64,000 nucleotides of DNA from Puffinus mauretanicus (Eukaryota; Chordata; Aves; Procellariiformes; Procellariidae), in the NCBI GenBank assembly GCA_023333565.1, contig JAJKFH010000102.1:5411001-5475000 (forward strand). The letters run 5' to 3'. Under the pieces are notes generated by a model. The model ran no database searches and was not told where the DNA came from. It saw nothing but the letters and a program-made list of their open reading frames with translations. Below, in pieces: positions 24,601-39,600 of the stretch; within the stretch, counting starts at the first letter, position 1, and the number at the start of each line of letters is the position of its first letter. The position numbers were made by a program, and so were the translations under genes.

Positions 24601-27600
24601 ACTTAGCAGAATATCTTTTGCTAGATCAGTATTACTAGTTGACTTTTATATATTTTTTTCTCCAAAAACAAGAGTAGTTTTCTACCGGTAGGACAGCATA
24701 TAAAAAAAAAAGCCTAAGTATTTGCATTCCTTAGGCTGGAAAATTAAAGACCTGTGATTTTGTATCGTAAGGTGGTCAAGGTATGTTGCATTGCATTTGC
24801 AATATGAAATAAACTCTCATGCTACAGTTCATCAGTTTGAGGTTTTTTATCTCTGCTTAGAGAAATTAACCAGACTGGATGCCTGTGAACCGGAGAAACC
24901 ACACACATGTGCACGAGTGCACAATTCTGCCCGCTGCCCCCTGCCCCCCCCAACCCCCCTTTCTTTCACAGAACTCTTTCTGGATTACATTTTCTCATTG
25001 CTTTCCCAGGTAAGACCAGGCTGTAAAACCATGGAATCTTTGAGAGAACTGTGGTAAATATCCCTTCATAGTCTATCCTTGTGGTCACCAGCACCATACC
25101 TCTTCTTAGTCGGAAGTTTGTTTATGATTATTTGTAGGGTTTTTGAGAATGTCAGTAGATGTAGAAACTCAGACTGACTGTAAATAGTTTGGAAGTTTGA
25201 GCTCCTACTTAAATTAGGTACTGTACTTTGGTACCTTTCAGCTGTGACAAAGTTAGGGTTACTTATCCACATGAAATGGTCTGAGGCAGCTATTTCATGA
25301 GTGCCGTATCTGCAGTGCTTTGCCATCCTTGGTTAAGCAACTTCCTGTTGAAACCACTGATCTGTGTAACATTACTGTATGTGACAGAAGTGGTCAGGCT
25401 ATATGCCATCTTGTATGCATTCAAACCTACTTCTAAGTACTGATTTTGAGAAAACTGTATTTGCATAACTCAAACTCAGGTGTGTGTGGGGTCACATTTA
25501 ATTATTTATTCAATTTTCCTATCATCCTGTTGGTAAACTTTGCTACCATAACACAGTTTTACAGATTTTACTTTTGGGGATAATTTTTGGCTTAGGCATC
25601 AGCTGAGGAAGGGGGGATGTCAGTCCCCTAGTTGCATCTATTGTGGGCCTGGCATGGTGGAAAAATTGGGATTGCTTGCAACATATTTTGCACTTCAAGC
25701 TTCTGACAATTTCCTAGAGGGATCCTAAACTACTATTACCAGTAGTTGTAGTTAGTGGCTGTTAATGCTGTTGGGACTGGTAGCTTCAGCTCAGTGCTAG
25801 TTGCGTTTTCTTGGAAGTTTCTGGTGAATATAAAATAAGCTTTTTGGGAAGGGCAGCAATATGGAACAGATTTAAAACCATATCTATATGCTTCTGTTGG
25901 CCACCTTTTCTTTATTTGCTAGTCACGGATTGTGAGCTTGTATGTCATGAAAGGAACTGAGACTACTTTGGGGGGGTGGGAAGGGGGAGATGGGGAGGGA
26001 TCATGGAAAGCTGTGTGTATTCAGGATATAGAAAGGGAAGAAAATAAAAATAGTGGGCACATGGGAAAATGCTGTGTAGCAGCAAAGAGCCCGTATGACT
26101 TTCATGAGTAGAAGGCATGCCTTGTAAATTGTCAGATCTTTTTTGAAATTGGGAGGGGAAAAAAAGCATGTGGCGTTTGTATAGCATTTAAGAAGTATGT
26201 ATTTGATATACTTTTATTAAAGCAAAAAAACCTGTTGAGATGGTCTCTAAAACTTTCTTTTTAACTTGGAAAACAAAGGCCTAAGAATAATTGGTCAATT
26301 TTAATAATAGGAGGAGACTAACGGCTTGGAAGAAGATTTTTAAGGGATCTGCACTTGGGATAAGGTAGTCAGCGTTTTCATAAATGCTACCTTGCTAGTA
26401 TCTCTCAGATCAGAATTTGCTCACGAAACCAAATTACTTGGGGTACTTAGAACTAAAGCTTAACTGGAAAGCATTGCTAAAGGGAATCTGTGATTTTGAC
26501 TAAGGCAAGACACTTTATGTTGATATATGCAGTGGAATCCATATGGTGGGTGAGGGCTAGAAGTCTAAACAAGGCAAATATCTATGATGATTTCAAAATC
26601 TATCACAGGAGAAAACTGCTAGCACAGTAGTGAATAAAAAAGATACAGATAATGTGAGAAATTGCTAGTAAAGGCTATTAGAGCAAAAGAGCAATGATAT
26701 CTTCAAATTTTGAATAATGGTGTAGTTTTTGTTTCATCCTTCTCAAAATGTGTAATAGAACAATGATAGGTATGTAACCAGTGATGGTCAAAAATACAGA
26801 ATGGAACCTATACCTTTAAAAGAGAATTCTTTAGAATAGTACTTATGTGTAAGAGGTGGGGGAGAAGAGGGATATGATAAAAGTTAGAAAATTATAAATA
26901 TTATGTAGAGCTGAATAGAAAATTATTATTTTCTTTCTTTAAAGTAATGTAGTTAGATTTTTTTTTTCTCCTTGCATTTTGCTCAGAAGAATATGTAAAG
27001 ACACCTGTGTAAAAATTACTGCTGCATACTGGGCTGTATTAGTAAAAGTGTATCTATACTATCAATAGAGGTGATTCTTCACCTCTACTTGGCACCATTA
27101 AGAGTATGTCTGGATTACTGTGTCCAGTTTGGGACTCATCCCAGATACTCATGTACTGGAGAGGATCTGATGGAGGGTCTCCAAGACGGTTGGAAGGCTG
27201 AAGCAAATGCTATACATGGAGATGCTGAGATTGGGTTTCTTCAGTGTTAGGATAAGGAGGGCAGGGTTATTGCTGTTTTCAGTGACCTGATAGGGAGGTT
27301 TAGCAAAGGAGGAACCAGAGTCATTTCAAGCTGACAGCTGCCAAGGATGAGAGGCACCAGACAGAAGTTGCAACACTGGAAATTCTGATGAGATGTTGGG
27401 AAATTTTCCCCCTCCTCCACAAAGAGGTTAATCAGACATTGAGACAATTGTTCAGAAAGGTAGCAGAAACTCCAGCCTCTGAAAAAACCCCTTAACAACT
27501 TAACTGGACAAGACCACAAGCAATCTGATCTCATTTGCTCCTGTTTGAGCAGGAGATTTGACCATCTGATCTTCTGAGGTCCTTTCAAAGATGAGCTGTT

Positions 27601-30600
27601 CTGTAATGCTGTGGATTTGTGGAAGTCAAAAACGTAAAGGTCCTAAAAGGCAGTGAACACGTTTGCAAGGTAGAAAAAGGTACATCAGTAGCTATTTAAT
27701 GTTTATCCAGGAAGAACATCCATCGATCTTCATACTTCTTGCTTATACATGGAAAGAGCACACTCTGCAATTTTTTTGTGGTCCAGTTTGATACTTGGCT
27801 CAGTATCTGCCAAGATAGAGAGCAGAAAAGCTGATGAAAATGACCCCTGCTGGCCACGTATTCCCACTGCTGCTGCTGGCTTCTCTGGAAAGTTTTTTAA
27901 AAAACAAACAAACAAACAAAAAAACCCACCAACAAACCAAAACAAAAAGCATTAGTTTAGACCATGCATGTGATGGACACTGCTGGGGCAAGTGTGGGAG
28001 AACCTTAAACCTTCTGTAGAACTTCACTGCTGTATTCTTTTTAAGGATCTAGTGTTAGCGGTAGGTGCTGGGACAGATACATCTCTGGTCTGACCCAGCA
28101 TGCCTTTTTTTTTTTCCCCCCTTCCCCTCCCTTTTTTTTTCTTTTTCCTTTTCTTCTTTCCTGGGAAACAAAAATAATGAATGCCTGTTTAATGTAGCTT
28201 AAAAAGGACTGTGTTAATCACATGAGAGTTAATTTTCTGACAAGTCAGTGAATGGGAGAATTTTCCATCCCTCCTTTTTGTTGCCAGTGTCCAGAAGATG
28301 TTACACTGTCGAGTAATAGTACCTATTTCCTGACTGTACGTTTGTTATAGTTAAGGTGGTGAGCCACAATAAATAGTAAGTTTATGTAAGATTTTCCTTT
28401 CAACCTGTCTAAATATATCTGAAACGAAACCCCAAAGAGCTATGATTTTTATTTGTTCTGTTAACGTGCAACAAATACGAACTTTCTCTTTTTTTGTCTT
28501 GCAGCATAAGCAGCACTATTATGGATGTAGACAGCACAATTTCCAGTGGGCGTTCAACTCCGGTTATGATGAATGGACAGGGAGTTCCTGCCTCCTCTGC
28601 AAAAAGCATTGCTTATAACTGTTGTTGGGACCATTGCCATGCTTGCTTCAGCTCCAGCCCGGATTTGGCAGATCACATTCGCTCCATACATGTGGATGGT
28701 CAACGAGGAGGGGTTGGTGTTACTTTTGTTTTCTTCCTCTTTCTTAGTTGCCAATATTTTACTCTTTAATGACAGTAGCAAATTTTATGTTTTAAAGTAT
28801 CATTTCTGTAGCTAGTGGCAAGTAAGGTTGGGCGTTCAGCAGTCTGGTATTAGGCATTCAGCTGTCTTATGCACAGTTCACTTGATTTGGTATTCTGTGT
28901 TTTTAATTGAATGCCTAACTTTAAGAATGTAGTAAGTTCTTTTTAATAAATGATTTGGAGCTATCAGGTTTTTGATAAATGTGCTAACTTCTCAACATCC
29001 TGAAGCTGTTGGTATATTTTTAAGTGCTTATACTTGGAATTCATTTTCTTAAAACTATTAGTGTACGTGTTACTGCATGTGAACTCAGGTGAAGTCATAT
29101 CTTGATTATTTTTACAAATGGAGTATCACTAGAGGTAAAATATATACAGAATGTATGATAGGGAAGATGTAAGACTCATTGACTTGAGAGTACAAAGTCT
29201 TACCAAAACAGCTCTGTCTGTAGTACTGATGGCAAGTATACCTTCAATATAACTGCATCTAGTTTTTTTTTTTTTAAATTGAGGTACATACATAATAACG
29301 TATATTTCAGTCTAATCCCTTTTCAAATGATGCAATTTCCATTGTTATCACAATTTTAACGTTTCAAAACATCTTCCAGTAGTGTAATTTCAACTCTGTA
29401 CTTGACTACCCGTCCCTCCCCAACCTCCCAAATTATGCCTGGAATATGTCATGTAAACTACCTTTACATCAAACACAAGCAATCTGCCTGCCTTCAGCAC
29501 TGTATATTGCAGCTCTTTAATTTCTTGTAGAACTAATACCAAATCTTAACCTAGAATAGTCATTATCTTTTGACTTTGTCCTGTCACTTCTCCAGAAGTA
29601 AAATGTTAGGCCATTACACTTTATTTTGAGTGAATAAGAGACTTGAATAAAATGCTAATTTGCATTACCTTAAATAATTTATTATGTAATTGTGTCACTG
29701 AGGCAGCCGTGACTCTGGTTGTATTTAGTTGATGTTTTTTTGGTATGATTGAACTTTCAGCTTCGTATTTGGTGACTTTTTTCATTCAAAGCTCTAAGCA
29801 GAATCATCCATCCAGTGAGCTGGCTTTTTAGCCACCCATGAGATGATTTCTGTAGTTCACTTCATAGGTTTATAAAAGTGTTATGTGAATTCAGGATGAA
29901 ACAATGAAATGGATGAGATGTATCAGTATCCTGTGGGCTTTCATGTAACTGCATCTCCAGGGATCTTTGTTATCCCATCCATGGCCCCTTTTCGTTTCTT
30001 AAAAAGAGACTGGAAGATTTTTCAGTTTGGTTTATTTTGTGTTGTGTTTCTGTTCACTTAGATTCCATAAGACATGATTTGTGGATATTTTTATTTAGAA
30101 AATGTTAGACTGTATTTGTCTTTCTGAGAGGAGCTTGTTGGAAGCACCAGGTGTCTGATAACTGTTGCGTTCAGTTCACACTTTTTATCCCCTACTGGAG
30201 TTGGTTTATTTTTTGAAAAGTTCTTCAACTTGATGCTGTGGAAGGGGACTGATTCTGGCTGGTTTGTTTCAAGGATTTGTCTGCCACCTACTGGTGAGGT
30301 GTTTGAGTGGCATTAGAAATTATATTCTTGTGGTTTTGTCTGGATTTCAGATATTACTCAGCTACAATGACTATAAATTTGAAGAAAAGTGGGAGTAGTA
30401 ACTGCTTACTGAGAACTTAAAAGCAATGCGATAAGCATCCTTGTATGGTAAAATGTGTATTTTCAAGCTAATACTGAGCTAATGGCTCCAAACCAAACCA
30501 GATAGATCCATGAAGAGCCCAAGAAAGTTTTGACAAAATAGTTTTACCTCCCAGAAATTTTTTTCAGAAATATTTTGGATTCAGCCTTTTGACAAGGGTT

Positions 30601-33600
30601 CCCAAGAAGCCTTGCCTGGACTTCTGGTGGGTTGCTGTAAAACCAAGTGCTTGTTTTTTGGAGGGATTTCGTTTTCACAATCCGTGGTTTCATAGTAGTA
30701 CTCCTTTGCTGAGTGCCCTGCAGTCTGCAATTGCTGCTGAAAATATTGGGACAGTTACGGAGTTGTTGCAGAGCCAGGAATCTCGGAAATTCCAATTCTG
30801 TGGCTTCAGGGGGATCTGAAAACTGAGGAGTAGCAGATATTAAAGGTTTAGGGGGTTAGGCCTTATGTGTCAGTAAATCTGGATCAGTCATACAGACATG
30901 CAGGGTTTTCCAGCTTTGTATTAGTAAGCTGGGTTATCTATATATTATAAAGCAAGAACATAGCACTCCTGTGGCTGCTCTTTTGTTTTGAAAATACAGT
31001 CTTTTGAAGATTGAGTTTTTTAATCTCCAAAAGAGAACAAGAAACTCAAATGCAATTAGTTTCCTGCAGTTCTGAAAACCTGTATTATGGACAACGCTAT
31101 TCCTGGGGACTGTATTTTGCTGCTACAAACCAGGGCTATACCTCTCTTCACACACAGACCTGTTGAGGAAATTCTAATGAAAGGCAAGTTCATTGAGCTT
31201 TTTTTATTTTCTCAGTTGTAGAGACACACAATGAGAGGAGAGAGAGAAAAGCAGCATGAGTAAGTTCTACTCCCCTTAATGCACTATTGTGCATGTGACT
31301 GATCTGTACACTGGAATCACAAAACATGCATAGACTTCGAATCCTATGAAAAATTGTAACTTTCTTCATTAGGAATTGAGTTTAAGGCCCTAACTAGAGG
31401 TATCCAGTACTCCATAATATAAAACAACTATATTGTAATTAAGAGTTTTTACTTTTTCATGCTCAAAGAATAAAATTATTACTTGTTTATGAGAGTAAAT
31501 GATTTTATTTCTATATCTGCTACCCAGAAAATGTAAATTTAAAAATGTTCTGTCTTAATATCTGGTAGATACAGATATTGAGTGCAAACACAAACTCCTT
31601 ACAGTGGATGCTGTGGCTCTTGATTGTGTTTATCTGCAGGAGCATCTGGTTTTTGATATTTTATTCCGGTGACCTGCTTTTTTGAATACTTGTGGTTGTA
31701 ATTATTTTTTCCTTGGTGAGATATGAGAAGTATGTTGCAAAATAAATGGTTATTGTTCAAAATTCTTTGAACACTTTGTATTGTGAAAACAGGCTTCTTT
31801 GCTAATCTGATTATTTTTTTGTTTTTTACTTGTTTTCTTTGACTTGTGTAAACTTACCACATTTTTACTCTATTAGGTGTTTGTTTGCTTGTGGAAAGGT
31901 TGCAAAGTATATAATACACCTTCAACAAGTCAAAGTTGGTTGCAGAGGCATATGCTGACACACAGTGGGGACAAACCTTTCAAGGTAAGGTTCATTGTAA
32001 GATATATAATCCCTTATTTTAAGAGAGATCCTATTTATTTTTTCCTGATACATTAATTGAAAAATGCCATCACAGGAGGATTTCTTAAAAAGTATCCAGT
32101 GATACTGATGAGCTGAGCCTTCGTCTTTGCAATAATTGTGCCCAAAGGTCCTGTTCTGTTATGAAAACAGGTGAAGATACCGTTATAGCTTCTCTATCCC
32201 TGCTTCTTTTAATCTATAAATGGTAGGGGAGTCTAAAACTAAATAGTGCTGAAGTTCAATTTTTTGTGCATTTTCCAGTTGAGCTGCTTACACTGTAACA
32301 GTGAGATATTTTGCCTCAATACTTTACACTTCCACATGAAACTTTGGATCATGCCTGGTGGTGCACATTCTGTGCTTGAATAAGAGCTGGTTTTGTTAAC
32401 AAAATTTGGTTGAAACAGTCAGTGGCTATTTATGGTTAACCTCTCCGAGAATAATAAGGAAGTCAGGAATGCAGGACCGTTGGGCTGACTGTATTTCCTG
32501 CATAGTATTTTCTAACCTTCTCTTTCTTTCTCCCCCTAATCTGTACCTGCAATTCTAGGTATAGTAGTGTTTATCATTCCCATATCCACCAATCCGTTAT
32601 TAATGAGTTGCTTCATCCTGTTATGGATACAGTTGGGGCAGTTCATAGCTGTCAGTCCTGGATCACTTGATGGTAAGTCCCACCCACACTACTTCAGACT
32701 GAAGTTCTCCTTCCATGTAGGATATGAAAATGAATTAGGGTTTTTTATTAAGTTTAGGCAGCATTTTATGCTTTCCTCTCCCGCACCCCCAACCCCACCA
32801 AGTTTTAGTCACTGTTTCTCCACTCCCCTCTCCTCTCTTTCTTCTCAGGTAATATCATCTGCTTTTTTTTTTTTACTTTTTTGTTATTTTAAGGCAGTTT
32901 TACTACTAAAAAATACTTTTCTGTTACAGTGATGTCTTCCAGAAGTTACTTCTCCTGCAGAGCTTATAACAGTAGTTGTGACAGAAAACAAAACTAAATT
33001 CAAAACCTAGAGACTAAAAATAGTGCGTTGCAGGTGAAAAAGTTTTTTAATTAAAAAAAAAAATCAAAAAAGTTTTTTTCCCATACCGAACTGTGTAGTT
33101 TAGTCTGAAAATTTCTGACTAAGAGAGTGAGTAACAACAGGAAACTTGCTCTTGAGGTTATCATACCCTCTGTTCAAAGGAATAAGGTTAGCATGCTCTT
33201 GGAAGCGTACCATAAGGATCATAGATCCCTGAACGTTTGCAGAGATGATTGTTCCAGCAGCTGATCTAATCTTAAGTGTTAATCCCTGAATAAAATAAAT
33301 AAAAAAAAAAAAAACTAAACCCAAACGGTCATCAGAGGAAACTTGTATCTTAGGTCTTCTCATTTTGGAATTAAATATTTTATATACCTTAAAGTATAAT
33401 GACAAGCTTTGGTCTTGAAGGAAAGTCTTTCAGTAGGGTAATTTGTATACTTATTTGGTCTAGATCAAAGAAACTCAATTTTAGAGACATTGGGTTTAAA
33501 AGAGGTGGGCGTAGCTCAGAAATACCAGTAGTACTTTTGAGTCTGTCAGAGTAGAGTTGTCAGAGTCAGTAAAAGTTGGTATCCCAGTTTTTTGGCTAGG

Positions 33601-36600
33601 CTGGTTACAGCTAGAGCCCTAAAATTTAAAACAATTAGTTCTGATAATAATCATCTTGTGTTAAATATGTGTTGTTTCACCAGCTGATTTTCTCTACTTT
33701 CTGGTCATGCTAAGGAAAAGAACAAGACACAGGCTAGGATTGAAGTAGTTAATCATTATGGCTTAATGTGTGTCACTTCAGCATTTTTTCCTGCTGTTGT
33801 CTTCAGTCTCTCTGTTTGTTTTTTATCTCTGTATTTCTCAATCTGTTCCTGGGGACTTTGAATGGAGAATAATTGTGGTCTGAGTAGAATTTTGTAACAT
33901 CTTTTGTTACCCTGTCATTTATGCTGAATATAGGCTTCAGGGCTCACATGAGGTAGCCAAGTATGTAAGTGTCTCTGATAGCAACCTATTAATTAACTAG
34001 CCCCCTTTCCTCCCTTCTTTTCTTTTACAAGCTTTTGAAATCTGCTGTGATACAAAAACACTTAAGAAAGTGTTAGATATTAGCCTTGATCGGTCCAAGA
34101 ACAGCCATTACTAATTGTTTTACGGCAGTCATTCAAAACTGGAGCAAATGTTTCCGTTTGGTGCATTTAGCTGTTCTTTTAAATCTTAATTGCTCACCTT
34201 TTAGGAAAAGCCAAATTTTTTCAAGTCAGAGTTGGATTAAGGACCTCTTGTTCTTGATGGTTACTGCAGACAAAATATCTCCCAAAACCTAAATTACAAA
34301 TTAAATTTCTGTTGCCTCATGAGAATACACTTGAGTTGTAGCATAAAAGAAGGAATCTGTCATTTTAGAGAACTTGCTGAAAATGCCTAGTCATTCAGTG
34401 TTTTATTTTAAAAAAAAAAAAAAGTAAATGAATGTCAGGATTTTTGAGGAAAACCGTAAAAGGCAGTAATGGAAATAATATAGCTATATGCTGTTGTCTG
34501 AAGAACTGCTGTTCAGGATGTTTTTAAGAAAAACAAAGAATGTTAGCCTGGAAAGTGAAAATTAAAAGCATGGAAAATTTACTTTTGCAAAGGTAAAAGA
34601 ACACTATAATCGTTTAATGAGCAGAGGAGAGAAATAAATATATGGCAGGTTGCTATAGTCCTATACTTCTAGTAGTATAAGAGACAAAAGTATTTTCTTA
34701 AATTGAAAGGCAGTTGGGGACTGTCTCGGGCATAAAGCTCTCCTTTGCATTAGAACTACTCTGTTGAAGGATATGTCCCTGTCCTGTCACTTTTTTGCTT
34801 GCAAGTGGACTCCTTTTATGTAGTTGCCCATTTTGGGTTTAATTTTGTATTTTTGTGATACATGTGGTGTTGTCCTTTGATTAAAAGCTGTATTCAGCTG
34901 TAAATGAGCTGCTGTGCTTTCATATTAAAAGGTCTTTGTGGGTTTACCTGCCCTTTCCATGCATTCATATAAACTATGTGTAGTTCATTTGTCACAGAAA
35001 TGAACCCACTTCTAAATTACAAAGCAAAATGTTTCATATTTTCATAAGTTTCTCCTGTTCTTTTCTGTTTGTGTGGTTTAGTGTGTCCCCCTCAGCATTA
35101 ATATTGCAATAATACCTCTGTCACAGAAAAGGTAAATTTCCTTATGAATACCTGGTTTTGAGACCTTTGTTATGCTAGCTTCGTTTTTATATGGGGCAAT
35201 TTCTTGGTAGTGTATGTCCAGCTCATAAGATAGAGGCATTTTATATCTGAGTCATCTGCTGAACTAAGGAGAAAAAAAAAAGATACCCTAGATCTTTGGG
35301 CAGAATTTAGGACCTCAGTTCCCCTTTAGTCATCAGATTGCTTTTCTGTTTATTCCCTCCCCTTTTTTCTAAGTTTTTAATACTAATGGCCTTGGGTTTC
35401 ATGTGGAACACATGGGTGGATTTTTTTGAGTCCATCATCACTAAGTTTTGTTATTGATAAAGTATCTTTTCTTAGGGCACCCACCAATCTCTTCACCAAA
35501 GAAAGTGTCCATTAAATGAGACGTGGTTACCATTCATTGCAGCTAGTTCTCAGTGTGTAGTCAAATATTTCTGCAAAGCAGCATACTTTTCCAATCCTAC
35601 TTTTGGTAAGCACCGTTTCCTAGATTTGTTTTTCTTGTCAAGAGGAACAAACAAACAAACTGGTCTTCCAGAATATGTTTCTGGCTGAGAACTTGCTGGC
35701 CTTCTTTGGCCCACTGTTATGTATTTTTGAAGTTATGCTGCTGCTCTTAATACTTGAAGTTCATTGCTCATGTGCTGCTGGAAGTTTTGTCTTTGCTTAT
35801 TGCAGTCTGATTCTAGCCATCCTTTCCTCTTTTTTTTTTCTTTTTTTCTTTTTGTCATTGTAGACATTCATTTAACATGGGTATTCTCAGAGCATGTAAT
35901 TATTTCTCTGAAGACATTTAGTATGTTCATGTTTGTATGATTTTACATCCACAGCTGAGAGAGAGAAAACTAAACATTATTCTTTTTCAGTTCTGTTACT
36001 ACATAATTTTTGCAGCTTTTTAGAAACTGGTGGAACGTTGTGGAGTATCATCAACATGTAGTGGTGGTCCTGTCGAGGGTTCAGCAACTTAAAAACTTTC
36101 AGGCTTTCAGAACATGTAGACAGGTGGATCTAGAGAAATAATCTGCTGAGTTAGAAAGTGATGCCGCTAACTGTCTTTGGCAAGCTGAGAAAGAATTTCT
36201 TCATTCACTTTATCTTTCTTGTCCTAAACTTGGCTGTTACAAATAATAAGTATTTGAATAGTTAATGTGCTGTGACAACCTGCATTTTCCAGCATGGTTT
36301 CTGGTACTCAAATTAATCGAAGTACTACTTGCCATGCCTTGTTGCTGTACAAGGCATTGAAAGTTACTTGAAGACATATCAAATGAACTCTTAAAATGTA
36401 GTCTAGGTGATCAAATACAAAATGTTAGGCACAGTGAAAGGACAAATGGTAGAGTGAGCACAAAAGAGTGGGAGATTTTATGCAAACTAATTGCATATAG
36501 CAATTTTCTGTAAAGATAAGATTGCATGTGGGTATGCTATCAACTGCTTTCACATACTGATTCTAGTGGGTATGCTCTTAATGTTTAAGATCAGTCATGA

Positions 36601-39600
36601 AAGGTTTGCTCGTGTGGGGTAAATGCTTTCAATAACAACGAATGACAGTACACGGGTTCATTGGAGGCTTTCACCTTTGTTTAAAAGGGGGGAAGAAAGT
36701 AATAATAAAAACTAAATTTGGTGCTCATTCTACCACCTGTAACTTCCAGAATTCATTAAGGGGTGACTGCATTTGGTATGATTCTCAGTAGAGTAACACT
36801 TGTTGAAATCTAGAAAACACAGCCAAGCAGTTTTAGTCCTCATTCGGAATTCATGTCTGTTACTCTCCTGGCAGAATATCTTCTATCATTAGAGCTTTGC
36901 AGATGCAGATAGAAAATGTAAAGGCATTCTGCCTGAACACTTAGATTATAAGACAGTAAGAAGGTTTATCCAGATGTCTAAAATATTACTGTTAGATTTA
37001 TTGGAAAAATTATACATTGAGAAGATTTGGTTATTTTGAATTTAATAGAAAAAAAACAACCTGTATTGCTAGATATTTTTATCCTGTTTGTTAAAGTCAC
37101 TGCTCATTACTGCCCATTAATAATGGTGGGTATGGGTACACTGGAGAAATTAAACTTATTACGCGTTGACTTATTTTCTCTTGAAGTAACATATCCACCA
37201 ATCCGGACCCAATCTGTCATATTTAAAATTGAATGCAAAATTTTGAGATTTAGGTTTTGGGGGAAAAATGAAGAGATTGATTTAAAGTTGTGCATAATAG
37301 TTGAGTTTGATTTATTAGAAGCCCTCTAGATCTGTATAATTATCTGGTGGGAAGCTGATTTGGTGTGACTTACCGTCCAGAGATCCTGAAGTGACAGCCT
37401 GAACTGCTCCTTTATCTTTGGAGAGAAGAGACTTTACCCATTAGTAACGGATTGCTGGATATATTATTTTAGAGAAAAAAAAAGAAAAAAACAGGTAAGA
37501 ATTTTCTCCTCTTCTACTATTTCCTGTCTACTACAAAGGCATTCTGTGTCATCTTTGATATATCAGCTGTCGATTATTTGATGACATGATCAGGTAGTCT
37601 CAAACTACAGAATATCTGAATGTAATGATTTCTGCAAATATTTCATACTGTGACTTCAGGCTAAAAATAGGCTTTCTGGGAAAAGAAAATTTCTAGTTGC
37701 AAGTTGCATATATTGAAGATTTAAGGATGCTGGTCTGCAGCTTTTGAAAGTAAAACTTGGGTAGAGCAGGAAAAGTGAATGGTAGCTTCTGTAGATAATC
37801 TGTATAGAATATCTGTGATTGTTTTCTTTGTACACGACTAGACAAAATTCAAGTTATGACATTGTGAGTCAAACTGCAGTTTGTCATAAAAAGATGTTTC
37901 CTATCTGACAAGAAATACAATTAAGTCTGATGAACATGTGCTTTAAAAAATTTTAGAAATGTGCCTGACGCCAAATTTATCTGTTATTTTCAAAAGGTAT
38001 TGCCTTTTGATATTATACTTTAATAAACTTGGAATATGGTAATGCATGCATTGTACCAAGACTTTAGGTTATTTTTGACCTCTGGCAGGCATTGGCAAGA
38101 CTAAAATTTCAATTTCTCAGTGTTATTGTACTTCAGGGTATGGGGGTTTTTTCTCTCTTTTTTTTTTTTTTTTCCTGTAAGTGTTTGTAGGATCAGAAAG
38201 AGCTAGAAGCTGATGTCGGGAGCACCTTAATGAAAGTTAAACCTAAGTTTAGATTTAGTTGCTTAGTTTAGTTTCATGAAACTGCTTTTATGGACGAGAC
38301 AGCTATTTCAAGTACTTAAAAACTGGAGAATAAAGATTTGTTTGAATTAATGCACGCATGTATTTTACCTGTATCTGTTGATTGTGAGTTTGATCATCTT
38401 CAATACAACTAAGTGGGTCAGGTTCAAGGTCAGGTTGGATGGGGCTTTGAGCAACGTAATCTAGTAGATGTCCTTACCCACAGTAGGGGGGTTGGAACTG
38501 CATGATTTTTAAAGATCCCTTCCAACCGAAACCATTCCATGATTCTATAAGTGTAAATTTTAATCTTCAGTATTAATTTGAAGTAATAAATATTGCATTG
38601 AGGTTACCATAGTGTAAATGAGATGAGGCTCTTGAGTGTTTTGAATTTCATAGATGTGCTGGGATTTCTTACATTGTAAGTCACTACAGTATAAGTATAC
38701 AATATTGCTATTGTTTGAACATGGGAAATTATAGGGCAAGGTAAAAAGGTGTAGGAAGGTTTTTGGTAAAAATCTTCACAATTCTTAAGATACTTATTAG
38801 TGGGGGAGACAGGAGGAACAAATACAGTGTGAAGGATCCTAAAGCTTTTTGTCAGGGAATTACATGTTTGTAGTTAGCTCAGTAGTTAGAGGAAGTTAGG
38901 GAAAGTTTTCTAAGTGTGGTTCTCCCCCTCCCCACCCCCCCCCCAAAAAAAAAAAAAAAAAAACAAAAAAACCAACACAAACACAAAAGGCAAATAAAAG
39001 TGTGAAAAATGTCTTCCTATTTTTTGTCTTTTACTGTCTTGAAATGTATATACATATTTTTAGTCCTGTAGCAAGTATTAAGTCCTTGGAGATAACACAG
39101 GTTTTTCTCTTCATGGACAGTATATTGTTTTATGATGATCATGGAAAACCATTTGCTAGGTCTGAGGTAGAAACAGACTTTTCAATTCTGCAGCCACAGT
39201 TGGAAAACAACACATTTGGATTTTAGGGACAAAACAGGCTGAATGGTGTTCTACTGCTGTTTTCTTGTCTTTCAATCAAATGTGCAGGCTTGGGGCAGAT
39301 TACTGTAAGAGCTTGCAAACTCATCCTTAGTCTTCAGAGAAAACTTAGCACTATGTGCATAGTTGCAGCATTATTTATTCCCGAATTCCTGTTGGAGCTG
39401 CCTCATCAGTTTGCTGTGAAAGGAAATGCTAGAGAAGAGATGTATAGGTCAAAGAGCTGAGAAAGAGGGGAAGGAGGGGAGGAGTAGAACCGATGTGGAA
39501 GAAGGAGAACTTTCCAATGGTTTAGAGTGGTTTCTTGCTACTGGCTGATCAACTCATTTGCCCTACTACTATTCTCTGAATCAGAAGAAAAATTTACCAC

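Larger units (their letters stand above)
9604..28504 (+). other. AEBP2: AEBP2 intron 1 (18.9 kb)
   Basis: The donor is GTCAGT and the acceptor TTTTTGTCTTGCAG. The first 500 bases belong to the CpG island; the rest is AT-rich. It contains homopolymer runs (17 T at 14134-14150, a T-rich TTTTC tract near 15421-15460, 15 C at 20598-20612), a diverged CR1 copy at 27026-27612 and a short old LINE tail near 28050. Open frames such as 15691-16035 on the minus strand show no similarity or splice context. I found no embedded gene or structured RNA by eye. Confidence 0.85.
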